From: Acidimicrobiia bacterium
GTDB lineage: Bacteria; Actinomycetota; Acidimicrobiia; Spongiisociales; JAENVV01
NCBI GenBank assembly: GCA_024637275.1
Contig: JAGXFS010000013.1
Location: 1-48,805 of the forward strand
Length of the DNA: 48,805 nucleotides
Reading direction: 5' to 3'
Shown one piece after another: positions 24,975 through 33,704 of this stretch (position 1 is the first letter of the stretch; each line of letters begins with the position of its first letter). The notes under the pieces are model-generated. The model worked only from the letters and a program-made list of their open reading frames with translations. It was not told where the DNA came from and searched no databases. Both the position numbers and the translations under genes were made by a program.

Positions 24975-26205
24975 CTCCCGGTCGCCGGGTGCGGGCGAGC
25001 GCTTTCGGTTAGGTGTCAATTACTGGCCTGCTCGCACCGCAATGGGCTGGTGGACCGATTTTGATGCCGCAGAGGTCCTGTCTGACTTTGACCGGATCGC
25101 GGGCGCCGGCTTTGACTCGGCAAGGGTCTTCCTGACCTGGGAGGATTTCCAGCCAACCCCGACCAGCGTACGAAGTGCGATGCTCGATCGATTGGTCGTA
25201 GTGGCCGATCTGGCCGAGCAGGCGGGCCTGGATCTGATGCCTACGCTCTTCACTGGTCACATGAGTGGTGTTAACTGGATCCCTTCGTGGGCCCTCGGCG
25301 GGTCTGATGGAGACCGTCGCTTTCGCGTGATGTCCGGAGGGAGCATCCTGGACGCCGGCCTAAGGAACTGGTATACCAGCGCCGAGGTCGGCGCTGCTCA
25401 AGCGCTGCTGGCAGAAGAAGCAGCTGCCGCACTTGCTGGCCATGCGAGCCTGTGGGCATGGGACCTCGGTAACGAGAATTCGAACTGCGTGATACCGCCG
25501 AGTCGATCGTCTGCGGGGGATTGGTTGAAGCGAGTAACCGCTTCGATCCGTAGGGCCGATCCGGCGGCTCTCGTCACGATCGGCCTGCATATGGAAGACC
25601 TCGAAGGGGACCGTAGGCTTGGTCCGGCCGAAGCCGCCGAGGTATGCGATTTCCTCACCATGCATGGCTATCCCCTCTACGCCCGCTGGTCAAAGGGTCC
25701 TACAGATGAGCACCTGCTGCCATTCCTCGCTCATGTGACCCGGTGGCTGGGGAATGGCCAAAGCGTCCTGTTCTCAGAGTTCGGCTTGCCGACCTACCGT
25801 CAAGCCGATCCGGTTGGGCAAAGCATGAGAGATACCAGCTCTTTTGTGCTTGTTGAGGAGCAGCGCGCAGCCCGGTACACAGAACGAGCTCTGTCTGCTC
25901 TTCGCGGAGCGGGCTGCCTCGGTGCCATGCTGTGGTGCTACACGGACTACGAACCGGCGATCTGGCACAAACCACCCCTCGACCTTGCGACCCATGAGCG
26001 CTCGTTCGGACTGTGGCGAGCCGACAATTCGCCCAAGCCGTCCGTGAACGTGGTGAAGGGGTTTTCAGGCGCTGACAGGGTCCCTGTACCTCGCGGTTAC
26101 GCCTGGATCGACATCGAAGCGGAGGAGTTCTGGACGGACTCCACGAATCACCTCTCGCGCCTGTACGGTCGGTATCGAGAATACGAAGGACTCACTTCGG
26201 AGTGA
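24964..26205 (+). CDS. GH5-like glycoside hydrolase (endo-mannanase type)
   Basis: This 413-residue TIM-barrel enzyme starts RLGVNYWPARTAMGWW. The acid/base glutamate is in WDLGNENSN (Glu171) and the nucleophile in VLFSEFGLPT (Glu272), the spacing of clan A retaining glycosidases. No signal peptide is present, so it acts in the cytoplasm. It overlaps the upstream glycosyltransferase, and its 3' end overlaps that of the convergent GH130 gene by 14 bases. Together they suggest intracellular making and trimming of a mannose-containing glycan. Exact family assignment (GH5 or a neighbour) needs a profile search. Confidence 0.8.
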   Translation: MRHDSRSPGAGERFRLGVNYWPARTAMGWWTDFDAAEVLSDFDRIAGAGFDSARVFLTWEDFQPTPTSVRSAMLDRLVVVADLAEQAGLDLMPTLFTGHMSGVNWIPSWALGGSDGDRRFRVMSGGSILDAGLRNWYTSAEVGAAQALLAEEAAAALAGHASLWAWDLGNENSNCVIPPSRSSAGDWLKRVTASIRRADPAALVTIGLHMEDLEGDRRLGPAEAAEVCDFLTMHGYPLYARWSKGPTDEHLLPFLAHVTRWLGNGQSVLFSEFGLPTYRQADPVGQSMRDTSSFVLVEEQRAARYTERALSALRGAGCLGAMLWCYTDYEPAIWHKPPLDLATHERSFGLWRADNSPKPSVNVVKGFSGADRVPVPRGYAWIDIEAEEFWTDSTNHLSRLYGRYREYEGLTSE

Positions 26206-27664
26206 GGCGAGACAGAAGATCCTCGACAGGGACGGTGGCGATGCCAGCTCCAACATCGGAAAAACCGTAGGGAAGCACGAGCAGGTTGCCGTGGATCATG
26301 CTGCCGCACGAATACACGACGTTGGGAACGTATCCGTCGCGCTCATCGCCGGTGGCGGTCAAGAGCGGTTCCTTCAAGTGACCGATGACCCGACAAGGGT
26401 CATCAATGTCGAGGAGTATTGCTCCGATCGTGTACTGGCGCATAGGCCCAACGCCATGGGTGATCACCAGCCAGCCGGCCTCGGTTTCGAGCGGTGAGCC
26501 ACAATTGCCGATCTGCATGAGCTCCCAAGGCCGCTCGGGGATCTGGATTCTCTGGGTGTCCGCCCAGAAGCGCACGTCCGTTGAAAGCATCAGGAAGTTG
26601 TTCTCGTTGTCCTGGCGTGCGAGGGCAGCATACTGGCCGCCGATCTTACGCGGGAAGAGCGCAATCCCCTTGTTCTTTGCGCCGTTTCCGTTGAGGGTGG
26701 CGATTCGAAAAGAAAGAAAGTCCGTGGTCTCGATGAGCTGCGGGAGGATCCGAACGCCATCGTACGCGGTGTATGTGGCGAAATAGACGACAGTTCCGTC
26801 ATCGTTGATGAAACGAACAAACCGGGCGTCCTCCATTCCGTGGCTCTCGGTCGGTCCGGTCGGAAAGATCGTTCGCTCCGAGATGTTGGTTTCGGCAGTA
26901 AAGGTGCTCACATAGTTCGAGGAGGCCAGCCAGTGGACAGTTTTGGTCGTCTGGAACGCGATGATGCGATCTACCCCATGCTCGTCCAGGTCGAGGATCG
27001 CCGTTTCGAGTTGTTCGAATGTGAAGTGAGATGGCAGTAGGTCGAGGCACCACTGGCTGATGTCATTGAGTGCCCCGAGCTCTTCAAGCTTGGTGGCGAA
27101 GTGATCCTTGTCGTAGATGGGAGACTGATGGCTGCCGGTTCTGGCGTATCGGCTGGGCCGTTCGATCGCGATCTCGCCGTGAGCGTCTATCACGCCCAGC
27201 CGAAACTCGATCGACGAGATGTGCCCCTCGCCGACGGCCCGTAGGCTCATTATGAATCGTTGTTCGTCGGGATTGAGTCCCGACTGATCGGGGGCTGGGA
27301 CGATCGATGGATTGCTGAGGGCAGCCGCCTCGATCGAGTATTCGTGGGTGAAATAGGCGCCGATGAGGTGTCGACGCTCGAGGGAAATCAACTCAGGCTT
27401 CTCAAGGTGGTGAGCCACGACGGCGAAGCTGTGTTCAAAAGTGGCGGTCAGGTCCTTGTGGCGGGGTTCGAATTCGTCCCGTGTAGTGCTGAGAGTCGCG
27501 GTTACGTCGGCTCCCGACATGGCCAGGATGCGCTCCACCACGACCCTGACGCGTGACTGGCCGTCTGGAAAGACCTGCTCGCCGGGCAAAAATGGTTTTG
27601 TGATCACGCGATGAGGGTCCCGCACGAAACGCACCGGACTTCTGGTGACGGGGATTTGGTTCAT
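26192..27664 (-). CDS. GH130 beta-mannoside phosphorylase/hydrolase
   Basis: The 490-residue protein is a five-bladed propeller of family GH130, which cleaves beta-mannosides, usually by phosphorolysis. Recognisable segments are ESHGMEDARFVRF, YAALARQDNENNF, MQIGNCGSPLETEAGWLVIT and the C-terminal GYVPNVVYSCGSM. An extra N-terminal region of about 170 residues precedes the propeller, as in the longer actinobacterial subgroup. It lacks a signal peptide. It is the last gene of a three-gene minus-strand unit and overlaps the GH5-like gene tail to tail. Confidence 0.87.
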   Translation of the reverse strand: MNQIPVTRSPVRFVRDPHRVITKPFLPGEQVFPDGQSRVRVVVERILAMSGADVTATLSTTRDEFEPRHKDLTATFEHSFAVVAHHLEKPELISLERRHLIGAYFTHEYSIEAAALSNPSIVPAPDQSGLNPDEQRFIMSLRAVGEGHISSIEFRLGVIDAHGEIAIERPSRYARTGSHQSPIYDKDHFATKLEELGALNDISQWCLDLLPSHFTFEQLETAILDLDEHGVDRIIAFQTTKTVHWLASSNYVSTFTAETNISERTIFPTGPTESHGMEDARFVRFINDDGTVVYFATYTAYDGVRILPQLIETTDFLSFRIATLNGNGAKNKGIALFPRKIGGQYAALARQDNENNFLMLSTDVRFWADTQRIQIPERPWELMQIGNCGSPLETEAGWLVITHGVGPMRQYTIGAILLDIDDPCRVIGHLKEPLLTATGDERDGYVPNVVYSCGSMIHGNLLVLPYGFSDVGAGIATVPVEDLLSRLTPK

Positions 27665-27755
27665 TCTGGTCGCATGCTCGAGTCATCAGGAGGGTTCGTT
27701 CTCTATCCGAACGCGCAGTACAGCGTAGGCGTCCGCAGGCCTCAGGTAGTGGACC

Positions 27756-28841
27756 TCAGACTCCAACTCGTTCCGCTTGTTGAAGCACACCGAGAGCAGA
27801 CAGGGTCGACTCCGCTCCCTGGTTCAAGTTGACGTAATCGGGGCCAAGTCCATCTGCGCACCCCCCGGTTCGCGGGTCGTAGAGAGCCGCGCCGGTGTCG
27901 TTGGCGCCAACAAACCAGCGAGCCGCCTGCTCCACACGGTACTTCCACCGACTGTCGCCCGTCAGTGACCATGCCCTACTGCATGCGTCGGCCATGGCAG
28001 CCGCCTCTACTGGCTGTTGATCAAACCCCGGCCGAGGTTCGCCAACTGTCCACCCACCCGGCGGTGTGAAACTAAAATGGTCTTGGATCGTTTCAGCAGC
28101 TACCAACCAGTCAAGCAAGCGGAGTCCGGCATCGATAAGGTCGTCGCGAGCCAGCAACGCTCCAGCGGCCAAGAGGGCTTCGGGTATACGAGCGTTGTCG
28201 TACGTGAGCCGATCTTCTGGCCATGGCCAGCCGACATCATTTCGTACGCCCAGGTGGCCGACGCATTGCTCCAAAACGTACCCGGCGTGTCGATGGTCGG
28301 GAGAAGCGAGCAGCACCTCACTCAATCCCAGCACCGCAAAAGCGTTCGGGCGCAAATGTGGCGAATGAAAACCACGCAGCCTGTCAAAGACGTCCAGTCC
28401 CACTTGACGCATCGATGCGTCGGGGCTGGTGCGAGCGACCGTTCCCAACGCCCACAGTGCGCGTCCTTGGGAGTCGTCCGATCCCTTTTTGTCCACCCAT
28501 TCGCCATTAGAACTGCGCCGGTTGTGAAAGCCGCCACTAGACAGTTGAGCATCCCGAAGGAAGGCAAGATAGACAGTTGCCATCTCGATGAGTTGGGGGG
28601 ACGGATTCGGCTGGCGGCTCACAACGATTAGCGCTCGGGCGTTGTCGTCGGTGCAGTAGCCATGTTCCTGGCGGGGGGCATTGTGGAGCGCGTGCTCCCA
28701 GAGGCCGCGATGATCGGTCATCCGTTGCAGATGTTCGAAGCGAGGGCTGGGCAGAGGATCATTGAGGACGGCCGAAGGGTCCAAACGGACAGTGTTTTCT
28801 TTCACCTGGAGCTTGCCCTCAACCCGCCATGACCGGTGCAT
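27756..28841 (-). CDS. (alpha/alpha)6-barrel glycosidase-like protein
   Basis: A 361-residue helical protein has repeated aromatic and acidic turns of a six-hairpin toroid: HGYCTDDNARALIV near the N-terminus, DSQGRALWALGTVARTS, TYDNARIPEALLAAGALL and LNQGAESTLSALGVLQ at the end. Related proteins sit beside GT4 and GH130 genes in other bacteria, but I know no proven reaction. Its start overlaps the end of the upstream GT4 gene by 23 bases, so the two are coupled; GH130 follows after 91 bases. Confidence 0.75.
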   Translation of the reverse strand: MHRSWRVEGKLQVKENTVRLDPSAVLNDPLPSPRFEHLQRMTDHRGLWEHALHNAPRQEHGYCTDDNARALIVVSRQPNPSPQLIEMATVYLAFLRDAQLSSGGFHNRRSSNGEWVDKKGSDDSQGRALWALGTVARTSPDASMRQVGLDVFDRLRGFHSPHLRPNAFAVLGLSEVLLASPDHRHAGYVLEQCVGHLGVRNDVGWPWPEDRLTYDNARIPEALLAAGALLARDDLIDAGLRLLDWLVAAETIQDHFSFTPPGGWTVGEPRPGFDQQPVEAAAMADACSRAWSLTGDSRWKYRVEQAARWFVGANDTGAALYDPRTGGCADGLGPDYVNLNQGAESTLSALGVLQQAERVGV

Positions 28842-30030
28842 TCAAAGCCTTTTGCGACTCCGATACCTTCAGAAGAGTGGAGATATATTGTTGTCGGGCG
28901 ACGAGCTCTGCTGCCAGTTGATCGTATTGGTTTGCGATGGCTGGCCAGAACACCACCGATCTGATCTGCCTTGCTTGCTTCGCCATACGTGCCGCCAAAG
29001 GGGCATCGGTCAATACGTTCCTGAGCGCGGCTGTGAGGGCGTTGGGGTCGTCGTGGGGAACTACGATCCCTGCACCGCCGCGTAACAGCTCAACGGCGTG
29101 GGGGAAGGCCGTCGCGACCACCGGTTTCCCGGCTGCGAGAGCCTCGACCAGAACCCCCGATGTCACCTGCTCGGTGGAGTCGTACGGAAGCACAACGAGA
29201 TCGGCCTGCCGGATCGCGACTGCAAGCGCCCCTGTGTCGAGGTAGCGATCATCAAATTCGACCATGTCATCGAGTCCGAGATCGTGGACCCGTGCGCTAA
29301 GGCTTTCGAGGTACGCAATGCCGTGCTGAGCCTGAACTTTGGGATGCGTTTTGCCCAGTATCACATAGCGAGGAAGGGGACGAAGGCCAGCGAGGCCCGC
29401 GAAAGCGTCAATCGCCATCTCCAAGCCCTTGCCAGGTCCGATAAGTCCCCACGTGAGTACGACCGGTCGAGTTCCAGCCGCCAGCGACGGGCCGCCAAGG
29501 TTAGTTGATGCCCCATGAGGAACAATTCGAACCTTGTCGGGGTCGACCTGGTATCCGTCGACGAGTCGCCGATAAGCGGTTGCGCTCATCACGATTGTCC
29601 GATCCGCCAGGGCTACGACGGTCTCCAGAATCGATCGCTGGTTTCTGGTCGGGCGGCTAAGCACCGTGTGTAGCGTGGCTATTGCGGGGACTTCGAGGCC
29701 AGAAAGCAGATCAACGACCTCGTTACCGTCGGGTCCGCCGTAGATCCCGTATTCGTGCTGGACAAACACCGTGTCGAAAGAGTTGAGCACGTCGATCGCG
29801 CCGAGAAGGGATGCATGATTGCCATTGACATGTTCGTGGACGACTTCGGGCGGCGATTCGCTGGGTCGGCTGTCCACCAGGCTGACCACGCCAAGGCCGG
29901 TCTCGGAACGGCGCTCGGAGGCGATAGCTTCCCGCAAGGCCAGGGCGAAGGTCGCCAACCCGCAGAACGTAGGTGGATAACTACTCAGGAATGCGATCGA
30001 GGGAAGGTTCGTAATTCGTTGCATGGCCAA
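28819..30030 (-). CDS. Glycosyltransferase family 4, second
   Basis: This is the first gene of the minus-strand glycan unit: a 403-residue GT-B enzyme. The N-terminal lobe reads IAFLSSYPPTFCGLATFALAL, and FVQHEYGIYGG is typical of mannosyltransferases acting with GH130 clusters. The donor lobe holds VLTWGLIGPGKGLEMAI and VTSGVLVEALAAGKPVVAT. The start codon at 30030 (MAMQRITNLPS) is followed two codons later by another ATG, so it is uncertain by two residues. The 28819 end overlaps the glycosidase-like gene. Confidence 0.87.
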   Translation of the reverse strand: MAMQRITNLPSIAFLSSYPPTFCGLATFALALREAIASERRSETGLGVVSLVDSRPSESPPEVVHEHVNGNHASLLGAIDVLNSFDTVFVQHEYGIYGGPDGNEVVDLLSGLEVPAIATLHTVLSRPTRNQRSILETVVALADRTIVMSATAYRRLVDGYQVDPDKVRIVPHGASTNLGGPSLAAGTRPVVLTWGLIGPGKGLEMAIDAFAGLAGLRPLPRYVILGKTHPKVQAQHGIAYLESLSARVHDLGLDDMVEFDDRYLDTGALAVAIRQADLVVLPYDSTEQVTSGVLVEALAAGKPVVATAFPHAVELLRGGAGIVVPHDDPNALTAALRNVLTDAPLAARMAKQARQIRSVVFWPAIANQYDQLAAELVARQQYISTLLKVSESQKALNAPVMAG

Positions 30031-30384
30031 AGCCTCTCAAGCGCTCGCGCAACGGTTGCTGGCTGGTCTTGGCTCGGCAGTAACTGCGAGCGACTGGATG
30101 ATCAAGCTGCCGTGTCGATTCCGGGGATCCTGTTTTCGGCTTCCCGCCGGAGGGTGAGAAGCCCAGGGCCAATCTTCGTGTACTCTCATGATACTTGAGG
30201 CTCGCGCCTACCGATCATCGAGACTTGACTCTGCCCGTAGGATGTGCGCTGACCGCTCACGCCAAGGGCGGCAAGTTTCGGGAACGCAACGGATCAGCCG
30301 GGATGCGTCGGATGGGCGCGATGACCCGGCCGGCGGTCTTTCGGAGTAACGCGTCGGTACCAAACGGAGCGCCGAGGACGAGAA
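30031..30384. other. Upstream region of the glycan unit, otherwise empty
   Basis: The stretch should contain the promoter for the minus-strand GT4 gene, but I see no clear -35/-10 pair. No gene or RNA is supported. Confidence 0.3.
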
Positions 30385-30561
30385 CATTCCATCGCGCGTC
30401 CATCGCGCGAGAGGATGCGATGGGAGGGGAATCAACGCGACATGACGAGCAACGAAAACAGCCTCTGAGCAGGCATTTCGGGCAATCCCCCAGGTCAGCG
30501 AATCGCCTATTCTCGGGCTCATAACCCGAATGTTGCAGGTTCGATCGTACCCTCGTTACCA
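30385..30561 (+). repeat. Repeat unit C: hairpin, arm and degraded tRNA-Met 3' half
   Basis: The hairpin (CCATCGC/GCGATGG) and arm are nearly identical to units B and D. The anticodon arm TCGGGCTCATAACCCGA (30513-30529) is intact. The T arm is broken (GCAGG TTCGATC GTACC) and the acceptor reads CCTCGTTACCA, so this copy ends in a CCA-like tail, unlike the others. No clean terminator follows. It is the most decayed of the four long copies. Confidence 0.75.
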
Positions 30562-30642
30562 ACGAAGACCCTGTGTTCGGCCCGCTTGCGCTTCGGCCTG
30601 TCGTGACCGTCCGAGGTTCCGGACTTGTTTGTACTGGACTGA

Positions 30643-30840
30643 TGCCTGACACTTCGTTGACAGGGTGGCTGACACTGACATTTCGGGGGCTACGAAAAGT
30701 GACGGTGGTACTGGCGAGGTCATTCCGACCGTTTGCTGTGTGACATAGCACCTGGTCAGGAGCGGTTTGTCATCAGGGTGACAGGGTTGGTGACACTCTG
30801 GTGACAGGGGTACGAAAACTCAAATGTGGCCCTGGCGACG
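30643..30840 (+). repeat. TGACA-rich repeat block, left copy
   Basis: Two tandem units share TGACAGGG(T)...TGACA...GGG(C/T)TACGAAAA and end in CTGGCGA. TGACA or its close form occurs repeatedly (30647, 30658, 30670, 30676, 30741, 30779, 30791, 30802). The second unit, from TTTGTCATCAGGGTGACAGG, recurs at 33643-33692. The sequence resembles multiple transposase-binding sites at an element end, but no element is visible. Confidence 0.5.
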
Positions 30841-31090
30841 TGGTCCGGACCGCGGTGATGGAGCGACTGGTGGCGTGCCAACTCAGCCCGGGGACGGCCT
30901 ATGAGATTACAACCCTATTCAAACGGGGGGATGAGGGCTGGAGCCGGGTTGGGTGTCGGTGTATGCAAGACCGACAGCCGTCGTCTGCCAGTTGGTCGGC
31001 TGCTCCTAACAGTACGCAGGCCCCAGTGAACTCAGAGTCCGGGTCAGGGGGTCGTTCGGCTCCTAGCTGACTGATCGGGGCCGGTTTGTG
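30841..31090. other. Intergenic region, nothing supported
   Basis: The stretch between the TGACA block and the kinase fragment has open frames but none with protein-like composition. I see no RNA fold or operator. Confidence 0.3.
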
Positions 31091-31700
31091 CTAGTGGCCG
31101 GTGAGTGTCGCGGTTTTCGCTGGAGTGTGCTCGGTTTGAGGGCCGGCCGCGACGGGTAGGTCGAGTTGGAAGACACTCCAGTGGTCTTGTCGCCGGTAGG
31201 CGAGGCTCCCATCCATTAGCCTGGCTAGGTTGCGGGCAACACTAAGCCCGATACCGAGGGCGGCGGGTTGGCTCCCCGATGGATGGGCTCGATGGTAGGG
31301 CTCGAAGATCGATTCCCATTCATCTTCGGGGAGTCCGGCCCCGTTGTCGGCCACCTGGATGCGCACCGTCTGGTTGGTGATGCCAAGCCGAACCTGGATC
31401 CGGTGGCCACCGTATCGGTCGGCGTTGCTGATCAGGTTACGGAGAATCTGTCTGAAGCGCCCGGGGTCCCCGCGCGCTTTGCTGATGCCTTCCGGGTCGC
31501 CGATGACCTCGACTCGGGCGACGATGTCGGACGCGGTCGCTTCGAGTACTTGGGCAAGCTGAGCCTGAATAGAGACCGGGACTCGGCTCACCACGAGCAG
31601 GTCAAGTTCGGAACGGGCCTCCACCAACAGGTCATCGATGATGCTGGACAGGTCGGCGGCTTACCACAAAGGACTTCAACCAGCTCACTCATGGAAGACA
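31091..31700 (-). pseudogene. Sensor histidine kinase, 3' fragment
   Basis: The 178-residue frame from 31627 encodes the end of the dimerisation helices and a full HATPase domain: FRQILRNLISNADRYGG (N box), VADNGAGLPEDEWESIFEPY and LGIGLSVARNLARLMDG. Upstream the frame continues only as far as DLSSIIDDLLVEARSELD before a TAA, and SELVEVL lies in another frame. The phosphate-accepting histidine and any sensor domain are lost, so it cannot work alone as a kinase. It is a paralogue of the kinases at 32.2 and 42.2 kb. Confidence 0.8.
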
Positions 31701-31795
31701 ACGGGCTTGGTAGCGCTTAGGGGATGAATACTGAATCGTCTGTCTAGCTTTGTTGTCGAGACGGCCCAACGACCATCGGACAACTAGCGGAATGA

Positions 31796-32037
31796 CTCGA
31801 CGTACACCACGAGGTTGCCGCCCGCAACGTGGAGACTCTCACCGATTTCGGCTACGTCACGATGGAAGGACCCGCCGTCTCCCTCACCGACAAGGCACAC
31901 CCCGCCGCCCCGATATCAGGGCAGTGCTGCAATCCTGGAGCCAGATCCTCTCGCAATGCTTCGGCGACGATGAGCGCGATACCGCCCTCGTCATGCTGCA
32001 ACGAATGAACACAAACGCCCAAGATGCGTTCGGATGA
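31796..32037 (+). pseudogene. MarR-type regulator, 3' fragment
   Basis: LDVHHEVAARNVETLTDFGY and TMEGPAVSLTDKAH form the recognition helix and wing of a winged-helix repressor. After one frameshift near 31915 the frame continues as AVLQSWSQILSQCFGDDERD and ends LQRMNTNAQDAFG, the C-terminal dimerisation helix. The first half of the gene is missing and a TGA lies directly upstream. It is probably dead. Confidence 0.6.
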
Positions 32038-32189
32038 CCCGACCAATCAACCGACTTGCGACACCCCCAAACCGACCATTTTCGACGTCGTGGTCACCCG
32101 GGAGCTTGGAGGCCTGTTCCGACGTGATGCATTGAATCGTCCGGTTCGTCATCTCGACAAGTACCGGGCCTACCAAGGCTGGGCCTGTA
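32038..32189. other. Short gap between MarR fragment and kinase
   Basis: A plus-strand frame starting at 32024 (MRSDDPTNQPTCDTPKP) runs on for about 50 residues before entering the antisense of the kinase. It could be the 5' stump of another gene; I cannot identify it. Confidence 0.3.
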
Positions 32190-33575
32190 TCAGGCGGGCG
32201 CGGCGCGGAGAGCAAGTCGAAAGACGCTGTGGCCCAGATGGTGGTGGTAGTCGAGTGTTCCGCCCATGAGCTCGGCAAGTTGTCGGGAGATGGCCAGACC
32301 GATCCCGATCGATCCGGGTCGTCCGAGAGATTCATGGGCGCGGTGATATGGCTCAAAGATCCGCTCCCATTCACCAGTCGGGAGCCCGAGCCCATCATCT
32401 GCGACTGCCACCACCACCCTTCCGTGGTCGGTGGTTATTGTGACGTGCACGTTCGATCCCCCATACCTTTCGGCGTTTGTCAGGAGATTGCGAAGAATCT
32501 GACGGATCCGCAACGGGTCACCAAGTGCCAGAGAGGATCCGACCTGGCTACGGATTACGACATCGACCGTGGAGGGTCCACCGGCCTTCAAGGTGTGCCG
32601 TAGCTCGACATCGACGTCGACGGTCGCCTCGACGATCTCAATTTGACCCATCTCGGTTCTGGCCATGACAAGCAGGTCCTCGACGAGGCTGGCAACCTCC
32701 TGGGCCTGCTGCACAATCAACGAGACCATGAGCTCCCGGTCGGCATCATCGAGATTCTCCTCTTTAGCGTCGAGCATTTGGGCGAATCCCAGAATGCCGG
32801 TCAGCGGGGTTCGTATTTCGTGGCTGACCGATGCGAGGAAGGCGTCTTTCGACTGCAAGACTTCCGCCATTCGACGCTCTTCGTTGCGATGGTCGGTCAC
32901 GTCTATGAGGGTGAAGACGGCTCGCGAGAAGTCCGGTACGCCGTCCACGACGGGAGCCGACAGGATCGATTCGGCGTCATAGTGTCGGCCGTCGGCCGTT
33001 GACGCCTCGATTGAGGCCCTCGCGACCGGATTACCGTTCCATACCGCTTCGAGTTGGACGAGCCACCCGGGGTGGGAACCGGCATTGACGATCATCGGAT
33101 CGATCGGGCCGATGAGATCTTCAGAAGGCAGGCCGACAGCCCGTAGGGCAGCCGGATTGGCTGCCACGATCGTGATCATCGGCGCAAGCGCCTTGATTGC
33201 TTCGATGTCGTCTCCAAGGTAATCGCGGATGTCCGTCACGCCTTGGGAGCGAAGGTCATCCATCCATGCCTCGAGCCTGGTGTAGTCCTGTTCCATGATC
33301 GGGATTGGCGACACTTGAAAGAGATTCTCGAAGCTGGCCCAGCCGCGTTTAGCGTCGAACGTGTCCTGGTCTCGGTGTTCCAGTTGGCAGTAGCCACGGT
33401 TCACCGATGTCACGAACCTCTCCCACGAAGCGAGATTCGGGGTTCCGTCGCCCGTGAAAGTCAATTCGGAAATCTTGGCTTGAAGGTGAGGGTGGAGCGA
33501 GCCATCTGTCACTGGGAGTTGTTCCTTTTTGAGCGGGCGCGCTAACCCCTCAATCGCAATCCCTGCTGTTCTCAT
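32190..33575 (-). CDS. PAS-domain sensor histidine kinase
   Basis: A 461-residue soluble kinase has a PAS-like sensor (about residues 60-240, with FENLFQVSPIPIMEQDYTRL and VFTLIDVTDHRNEERR), a HisKA helix with the phospho-acceptor in FLASVSHEIRTPLTGILGF, and an HATPase domain (IRQILRNLLTNAERYGG, VADDGLGLPTGEW, GSIGIGLAISRQLAELMG). I start at ATG 33575, which has GAAGGGAG seven bases upstream; the open frame further upstream runs through repeat D and is not coding. No response regulator gene is adjacent, so its partner is elsewhere. It lies between repeats C and D. Confidence 0.9.
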   Translation of the reverse strand: MRTAGIAIEGLARPLKKEQLPVTDGSLHPHLQAKISELTFTGDGTPNLASWERFVTSVNRGYCQLEHRDQDTFDAKRGWASFENLFQVSPIPIMEQDYTRLEAWMDDLRSQGVTDIRDYLGDDIEAIKALAPMITIVAANPAALRAVGLPSEDLIGPIDPMIVNAGSHPGWLVQLEAVWNGNPVARASIEASTADGRHYDAESILSAPVVDGVPDFSRAVFTLIDVTDHRNEERRMAEVLQSKDAFLASVSHEIRTPLTGILGFAQMLDAKEENLDDADRELMVSLIVQQAQEVASLVEDLLVMARTEMGQIEIVEATVDVDVELRHTLKAGGPSTVDVVIRSQVGSSLALGDPLRIRQILRNLLTNAERYGGSNVHVTITTDHGRVVVAVADDGLGLPTGEWERIFEPYHRAHESLGRPGSIGIGLAISRQLAELMGGTLDYHHHLGHSVFRLALRAAPA

Positions 33576-33642
33576 GGATCTCCCTTCGGCATGAATCAGG
33601 TTGATCTTGAGTCTGAAGCCCGAAACGTTGGGAGCCGAGCGT

Positions 33643-33692
33643 TTTGTCATCAGGGTGACAGGGGTACGAAAACTCAGATGTGGCACTGGCGG
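33643..33692 (+). repeat. TGACA-rich repeat block, right copy
   Basis: TTTGTCATCAGGGTGACA followed by GGGGTACGAAAACTCA and ATGTGGC repeats the second unit of the 30.6-kb block, minus an internal 23 bases holding one TGACA unit. The two copies are direct repeats about 2.9 kb apart and enclose the kinase genes and MarR fragment. Confidence 0.6.
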
Positions 33693-33704
33693 TGCGGTAC
33701 CGAT

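Noticed and set aside
30643-30840. TGACA repeats as a CRISPR array
   Set aside because: Repeat units are too short and irregularly spaced, with no conserved 25-40 base repeat and no cas gene.
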